This document shows positions 58,806 to 64,000 of a stretch of 64,000 nucleotides of DNA, piece after piece. This DNA is from Branchiostoma floridae (Eukaryota > Chordata > Leptocardii > Amphioxiformes > Branchiostomatidae). Below the pieces are notes generated by a model, which had not been told where the DNA came from, did no database searches, and saw nothing but the letters and a program-made list of their open reading frames with translations. Location: positions 19,428,024 to 19,492,023 of the forward strand of contig NC_049987.1 in assembly GCF_000003815.2 (NCBI RefSeq). Direction: 5' to 3'. Every line of letters starts with the position of its first letter. Position 1 is the first letter of the stretch. The position numbers were made by a program, and so were the translations under genes.

Positions 58806-59204
58806 CCAAACTCTAATATAAGGTACACAGCAAGAACTCAGTCAATGTCAAAGTGACTTATAATAACATATTTTCTTGGTTGGAAAACATAATTTTTTTT
58901 CTGTTGGGGGCTTGTCAGTATATACTACTAGTACGTGTCTGCCTGTCCATGTGTTTGTGTGTCTGTTTCCAATATGTCTGTCTGTGTTTCTGTCTGTATG
59001 TTTCTGAACATGTGTCTGAGTGAATTTGTGCACCTAAAATTAGAGCTAATTCTTGACTGTGGGTGCACTAGTGTACTTGGTGCACCTACATTATATGATA
59101 TTAGATTTACTAATAGAGGGGTTGTACATACATAAAAGGTGTGCTATTGTAATAACAAAAATAACTGGTAAACGTGCACGTGCACCTTATTTTTTTTTCT
59201 GAGA

Positions 59205-59810
59205 ACGGTCTGCCTAAACACCACAAATGACCACAAACGACTCAGAAACACCACAAACGACCACAATTAACTCTAATATGAAGTGTATATGGGTCAAAGA
59301 CCTTGTGTGGCGCTCTGGAGACAAATGTTTACACATTTATGAATTTAAAAAATGCAGCAAGTCCTACGTATTCACCAGTTATTTCGAGTTAGTCAGCCGG
59401 TTTCAAGATCGGTCTCGATGGCTGAGCGTGCTGTTCATGAATGTGTGCTTGCATTTGAGGCAGAAAAACTTAGTATACAAGTTTTATAAGTTGAAAATGA
59501 TAGAGTTGTGTCATGCTATAATCTATGAACCAACAGCGTCCATAGTTTTATCGTCCTGTCGTCTATGGAACCGTGGAAGGTATAGAGGCCTTCCCCATGC
59601 AGACTCCTAGCACAGGCGATCCAACATGGTGGCAAAGAATCGCTTCTATCTTGTAACCGGCGGACTAACTCGAAAAAACTGGTGAATACGTAGGACTTGC
59701 TGCATTTTTTTAATTCACAAATGTGTAAACAATGTCTCCAGAGCACCACACAAGGTCTTTGACCCATATACACTGCATATTAGAGTCGTTTAGGCACACA
59801 CTTCTGAGAA
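59205..59810. mobile_element. Long foldback element
   Basis: Arms at about 59270-59415 and 59653-59795 are inverted copies at roughly 90% identity by eye (AGTGTATATGGGTCAAAGAC..., TGCAGCAAGTCCTACGTATT). They surround about 235 bases. The left arm has an extra run of ACCACAAACGAC repeats. Confidence 0.7.
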
Positions 59811-60034
59811 CCTTAATCTTTAGGACAGGTGGACCAGTGCATGTATTCCCAAAAATGAATTTTAACTTAAGCTACATTGTATGCAACTTTTATCATAGCA
59901 TACGTTAGTGCTTATAAGACTAAGAGGCCACAATACATACACTGTACCATCAACTTCAAAAATAAGGCTCCTAGCTACGTTAAAGCTTGAAAGAGAATTT
60001 AACACGTAATACTATGTTTTGTTTATGACTTCAC

Positions 60035-60060
60035 CCAAGGACGTTATATAACGTCCTTGG
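60035..60060. repeat. Perfect 26-bp palindrome
   Basis: The half-site CCAAGGACGTTAT is followed directly by its exact complement, with TATA at the centre. TCTAGATCTAGA follows at once. It could be a terminal remnant of a foldback element or a protein-binding site. Confidence 0.7.
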
Positions 60061-61199
60061 TCTAGATCTAGATATCAGACATATAAAACAGAGGGAAATT
60101 GGCAAAAAAATTGTGTGAGAAACCAAATCATACCTGGTAACAAAGCTATCTCACGAACGGGTTAAATATCTATACGTCTATGAACAAACCAAACAGTAAT
60201 AGTTTAAATGTGCCATTTCTGAACTTTGTCCTCCACTTAAGTCTACAGTCTGTCCCTCCTTGACAAATATTCGTGAACGGTCGCCCATTCCGTCAGGTCC
60301 GATCGCTGAATAAAGGAATTACAAGAGCTACTCAAACACTGGACCAAAATTTATACTTGAAACTTCCGAGTCCCGACGCAACAATTGTGATAAAGTTGAA
60401 AGACCAGATACAGATCCGCACATGACGCCCCCCTCCCCCTTCAACGTTCATGTTGGCCTAAACAGATTGTCAGCAGTTATTACTTACCAGAAGTACGATG
60501 CCAGCAGGAAAACGTCCTATGTGTGGCCTATACGTGTGTCCAGTAGTTTGACAAATATACGTGTAGCACTGTGTGACCTGTGCAACACAAAAGCACGTTT
60601 TGTACTTGTAGCACCAGGAAGTGCCGAACTCTCCACCGAGGTATTGTGTGCGCGTCGCCGTTATGGGGAGACGATACCATTAGAATTTCCCCCCAGTAAT
60701 ACATGCGTTCCAATGGGAGAGTTGAGGAAACAAATATGCAATTATCTCAAGAATAAAAAGTTCAAGCCATACAAACTTATCTTCAAATGATAGCCTACTG
60801 TGTCCAGTCTCAGCAAATTCCTTGGCAAGAATTTCTATACGGCTAATCTTATGATACACCCCCCTAATTAGAGCTCTTGGATTGGCCCATTTGGCTGAAA
60901 ACAGCATTCTGGCGACGATACCACTATTTCAGGGGGGTGCGAGCGCGGAAACCCCCTCGATGGAGAAAGGTAATTTTTTACAACTAATTCTACCAGTGTA
61001 GGGTCTTTCCTACTGCAGCCACTCCCAAAATGCCCAGATTTCACATAATACCATATGATATTAAATACCTCTTTCCCGCGCTAGCACACTCTGGGTCATA
61101 GGTCAAATGATTAGTACCCCGAATGTCCTAGTTCGTAAACCAATGGAGGCTTTAGTAAAAATAGACCAATGAACAGCTAGAATAAAGATATTTTGTCCA

Positions 61200-61296
61200 A
61201 TCGTAAGCCAGTAAATCGGAGCGTGTTGGATTACATTACCAAGATGGCGGCGACGGGTGGCGTTCTTGGATACCGGACACAACATTGATTTTTTAG
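61200..61296 (+). promoter_or_regulatory. Candidate promoter and non-coding first exon of CCDC83-like gene
   Basis: A YY1-type AAGATGGCGGC lies at 61241. Its ATG opens 14 codons and then a stop, just before a donor-like TTTTAG|GTAAAA at 61296. An acceptor TTTTTTCCTCAG ends near 61798, 47 bases before the coding start, so a spliced 5' UTR fits. Confidence 0.5.
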
Positions 61297-61844
61297 GTAA
61301 AATTTGGCCATTTTCGTCTTATATGTAGGTGACATAAACCAAGGAAATGGTAGATAACTTTGTAAGGGTAAGCCTGTTTGTAACTGTCTGGGAAAGGAGG
61401 CCCAATTGATCGTGTTGTTTGGACAGACAGGATCAAAACAGAGTTGTGCAACCGGGGCCGGGTTGCTGACTACCATTAAGATTATATATAAGAATCATAG
61501 TTTTGAACAACGACGTTACGTCTTCACGCAGACTGAATTCTCCATACAAACTGAAATAGAGCTAAACCCACGAATGTCAGTGTTTTGTGTAGCGCATTTG
61601 TGTACGATCATTGCGTTTTATAATTTCTTTTTATCACAACAGGTATATGCGACTATGGGCACACTAGACTCTTGTGTGTTAAAGATTTCCATATCTTAAT
61701 TTTAAGACATCAAAATTATGACAAGAGTTTGATATAGATTTATGATATATATAATAACGTAAGTTAGCATATTACAAAGACTGCCATTTTTTCCTCAGTA
61801 AACGCCCAACGCTCGCCTGGTTCCTGAGAAACTGAAGACCAGAG

Positions 61845-63278
61845 ATGGGGAAGAAAAAGAAGGGAGGAGGAAAGAAGGGGAAGAAAGGGAAGAAGAAGTC
61901 TGGAAAGGGAGGAGGGGAGGAGTCCATGTCCCTTCGAGAGGCCATCCTGGCTTTCCAGTAAGGATCTCATGTCTTCACGTTGTTGCCATTAATGAATGCA
62001 TATGAAGTACATTTTACTATGGATTGTCCTTTGTATGATAGCGATAGGAGCATTTGATTTGACTATGTGTTAAGTAAATATCCCCACTTTAGACACTTGA
62101 ACAGTAAAGAGAAATTTGTATTCCTGACACTTTTGATAAACCAACTCTAACCAACCATACAGCTAGCTACATTTACAATTACCAAGAAGCGAGAGGAAGT
62201 CGAATGTCCTAGAATAGATTAGACGCACATCAGATCTGCATATATAGATGTGTATGATTGTTTCCATTGTTACATATATGTGATTCTTACCGTGTGACCT
62301 GTACTTAGCCCAGTGGGGCAAAAATGTGCAATAAAGGTCTTCATTCATTATTATGTATATATAATCTGTATCTGTACTAGTATCTATATAGCCGGTATAA
62401 GATAACCGCCCTTTGGCATATAACACACCAGCTTCCAGGCACGCGGCATGGCAGCAGCTGGTTATCTCAAACTGAGAGACTTGTCACACCTAGCCTTTGC
62501 ACATCTGACTGCAAATGTTGTTGAGAGTCGCATATTTGTTTGTCTGTGACAGTGTGTGTGTTTGTGTGACACTAAGTAATATTTTTGTCACACATAAGAT
62601 TGTTGTTAAAATCACAATTTAATGATTAGTGATAACTATGATTTCTTACCACGGATATAAATATTTGCTTTCCTATCACAGGATTGAAGTGAAAAACAAG
62701 GCAGTGGAAGAGTTTGTTGCGGAAATCAACGGTCTGGAGGACAAGAACAGAAGGCACAAAGAAAGGGTAAGTGCCAAAAGTTTATTACTTAAATCTAGAA
62801 ATAACATACTTTTTGCTTTTTGATAATCATTTCTTCCTCCTAGATCCTTAAGTTGGAATCACCAAGCTGCTGCTAGTGTAATCTTATTTAATAAAAGTAA
62901 AACTTACTTGAGTCGTTGAGACAAGTTTTATCATATCAATTTGAAGAATTGTAACAAACAAGAGTCTTATGTATTCCTGCTATTTCATTATAGATGTATT
63001 ACAGGGGAATTTTGGAAAAGGAAAAGCTGTTCATGCTGGATAGCACTCGTAAAATCAAAGAAACAAACGTGACTCTGTAATGCTAACATACAGAACTCTT
63101 CTTTCCCAGAATAACCGACTTAAAGATGAGCAGGCCCTGCACATCCGGACGCTCCTTAAGCAGGCTAAGGAGCGAGACAAGGAGCTTGAGCAGGAGACGG
63201 TGGTGGGGCGGGAGAAGGTGGACTCCACCATGAAGGACAAGTGGAAGGCTATTAGGAACGAGGACAGATCTGTGGAGG
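61845..63278 (+). CDS. CCDC83: CCDC83-like coiled-coil protein, 5' part (runs off right edge)
   Basis: Exons 61845-61957, 62682-62766 and 63110-63278 join in phases 2 and 0 and give 122 residues. A Lys/Gly-rich start (MGKKKKGGGKKGKKGKKK) leads into SLREAILAFQIEVKNKAVEE, then LEDKNRRHKERNNRLKDEQ, HIRTLLKQAKERDKELEQE and VDSTMKDKWKAIRNE. This parallels vertebrate CCDC83 (SEALLDYQ, AVEQF, KKNQKYHERNSRLKEEQ, HIRHLLKEL, EEAMKEKWK), so the assignment is good although only the N-terminus is present. The function is poorly known; a role in sperm or cilia is plausible but unproven. The last exon ends in phase 1 at a donor that is copied downstream. Confidence 0.85.
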
Positions 63279-63590
63279 GTAAGGATAACACACGTGTGTT
63301 ACTTAGTGAAGAATTACATGTATAACAGATCTGTGGAGGGTAAGGATAACACACGTGTTGTTACTTAGTGAAGAATTACATGTATAACAGATCTGTGGAG
63401 GGTAGCAATGTGTAGTTACTTACACAGAGTATTATAACAAATCAAAAAGGCACCAAATTCAACTAAAAATTCTTGAGTAGTAACAAAAGATACATTTCAA
63501 AGGGTGTTACATAAAAATGACTATTAGGAACGAGGATAGATCTGTCGAGGGTAAGGATAACATACGTGTTGTTACTAATAGTAAAGTATT
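63264..63590 (+). repeat. Tandem copies of the CCDC83 exon 3 end and donor
   Basis: ACAGATCTGTGGAGG|GTAAGGATAAC recurs with a period of about 62 bases at 63325 (donor intact) and about 63387 (donor changed to GTAGCA). A longer copy at about 63520 also includes the exon words CTATTAGGAACGAGGA and an intact GTAAGG. Confidence 0.88.
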
Positions 63591-63895
63591 ACACATATAT
63601 CAAATAAGTAAGGCACTGAATTTATCTTGAAGAAAAACTCAACATTCTTGTGAGTAGTACCAAAAATGCATGTATAACAAATGAGTAAGGCACAGAATTT
63701 ATCTTGAAGAAAAACTCAACATTCTTGTGAGTTAAGTACCAAAAATGCATGTATAACAAATGAGTAAGGCACTGAATTTATCTTGAAGAAAAACTCAACA
63801 TTCTTGTGAGTAGTACCAAACATGTATAACAAATGAGTAAGGCACTGAATTTATCTTGAAGAAAAACTCAACATTCTTGTAAGTAGTAACATGCC
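63590..63895 (+). repeat. Second minisatellite, units of about 75-80 bases
   Basis: There are four units of AACAAATGAGTAAGGCACTG, AATTTATCTTGAAGAAAAAC, TCAACATTCTTGTGAGTAG. A diverged fifth piece is at 63430-63490. It follows the exon-end array in the same intron. Confidence 0.85.
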
Positions 63896-64000
63896 AAATG
63901 GTGTTACTGAAATGGCGATGAGTGATAAAGATTGTACAGGCCAGTGTTTCCGCCAGAGGGGCGTCCACCCGTCCATTGACGGTCTCATTTCGTTTTGGAC

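Larger units (their letters stand above)
57346..61240. other. Intergenic region between divergent MFSD4B-like and CCDC83-like genes
   Basis: It contains a GC-rich 201-base tandem duplication (58232-58600), a SINE head (58690-58805, minus), a long foldback (59205-59810) and a perfect palindrome (60035-60060). No exon was recognised with confidence. Confidence 0.55.

Noticed and set aside
61245-61290. ATG in AAGATGGCGGCGACG as the CCDC83 start
   Set aside because: The frame stops after 14 codons before the donor-like site; the ATG at 61845 joins in phase with the conserved coiled coil.
63264-63895. CRISPR-like array
   Set aside because: Repeats are contiguous minisatellites with no unique spacers of constant length, in an animal gene intron.

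Overview
This is a eukaryotic window with no bacterial-style operons. It carries parts of six multi-exon animal genes separated by large, repeat-rich introns and intergenic DNA. The combination points to a cephalochordate, most likely an amphioxus (Branchiostoma). The grounds are chordate-like orthologues (profilin, an RLIM/RNF6-type RING ligase, CEP126, MFSD4B/NaGLT1, CCDC83), a secreted LDLa+EGF protein, very abundant small palindromic MITEs, and minisatellites that span exon/intron borders. The assignment rests on gene content and on my memory of amphioxus repeats; no database search was possible. Two N runs (1955-2143 and 25506-25605) mark assembly gaps.

Layout, left to right. 1-8004 (minus): 5' part of a secreted LDLa/EGF-repeat gene that runs off the left edge; its introns hold most copies of a TA-flanked palindromic MITE. 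10495-16894 (plus): a complete four-exon profilin gene of 126 codons plus stop. 21428-26324 (minus): a complete five-exon RING-H2 E3 ligase of the RLIM/RNF6 family, about 513 residues. About 30950-45964 (plus): a CEP126-like centrosome/cilium gene; eleven coding exons (1,150 residues) are joined in frame to the stop, and the N-terminal exon(s) were not found. 52276-57134 (minus): a complete four-exon MFSD4B (NaGLT1)-type major facilitator transporter with a very long predicted extracellular loop. About 61241-64000 (plus): the 5' part of a CCDC83-like coiled-coil gene that runs off the right edge.

Exon borders were set by GT/AG sites and by requiring phase agreement at every junction. All listed junctions agree in phase, and the joined proteins read through domain signatures without a break.

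The most unusual feature is a recurrent pattern. In at least four genes (RLIM-like, CEP126-like, MFSD4B-like, CCDC83-like) an exon end together with its splice site has been duplicated in tandem into the neighbouring intron, giving rows of donor or acceptor copies. A fifth, coding, tandem repeat in the RLIM-like gene ends exactly at a splice donor. This may correspond to the exon-intron minisatellites of amphioxus that I recall being called 'mirages', but here it occurs in several neighbouring genes.

The rest of the window is dominated by non-autonomous DNA elements: two palindromic MITE families, Harbinger-like MITEs with TWA duplications, a mariner-like element, a hAT-like foldback element with a perfect 8-bp target duplication and other foldbacks. 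There are also tRNA-derived SINEs, two LINE 3' ends, simple repeats, and repeats without a recognised class.
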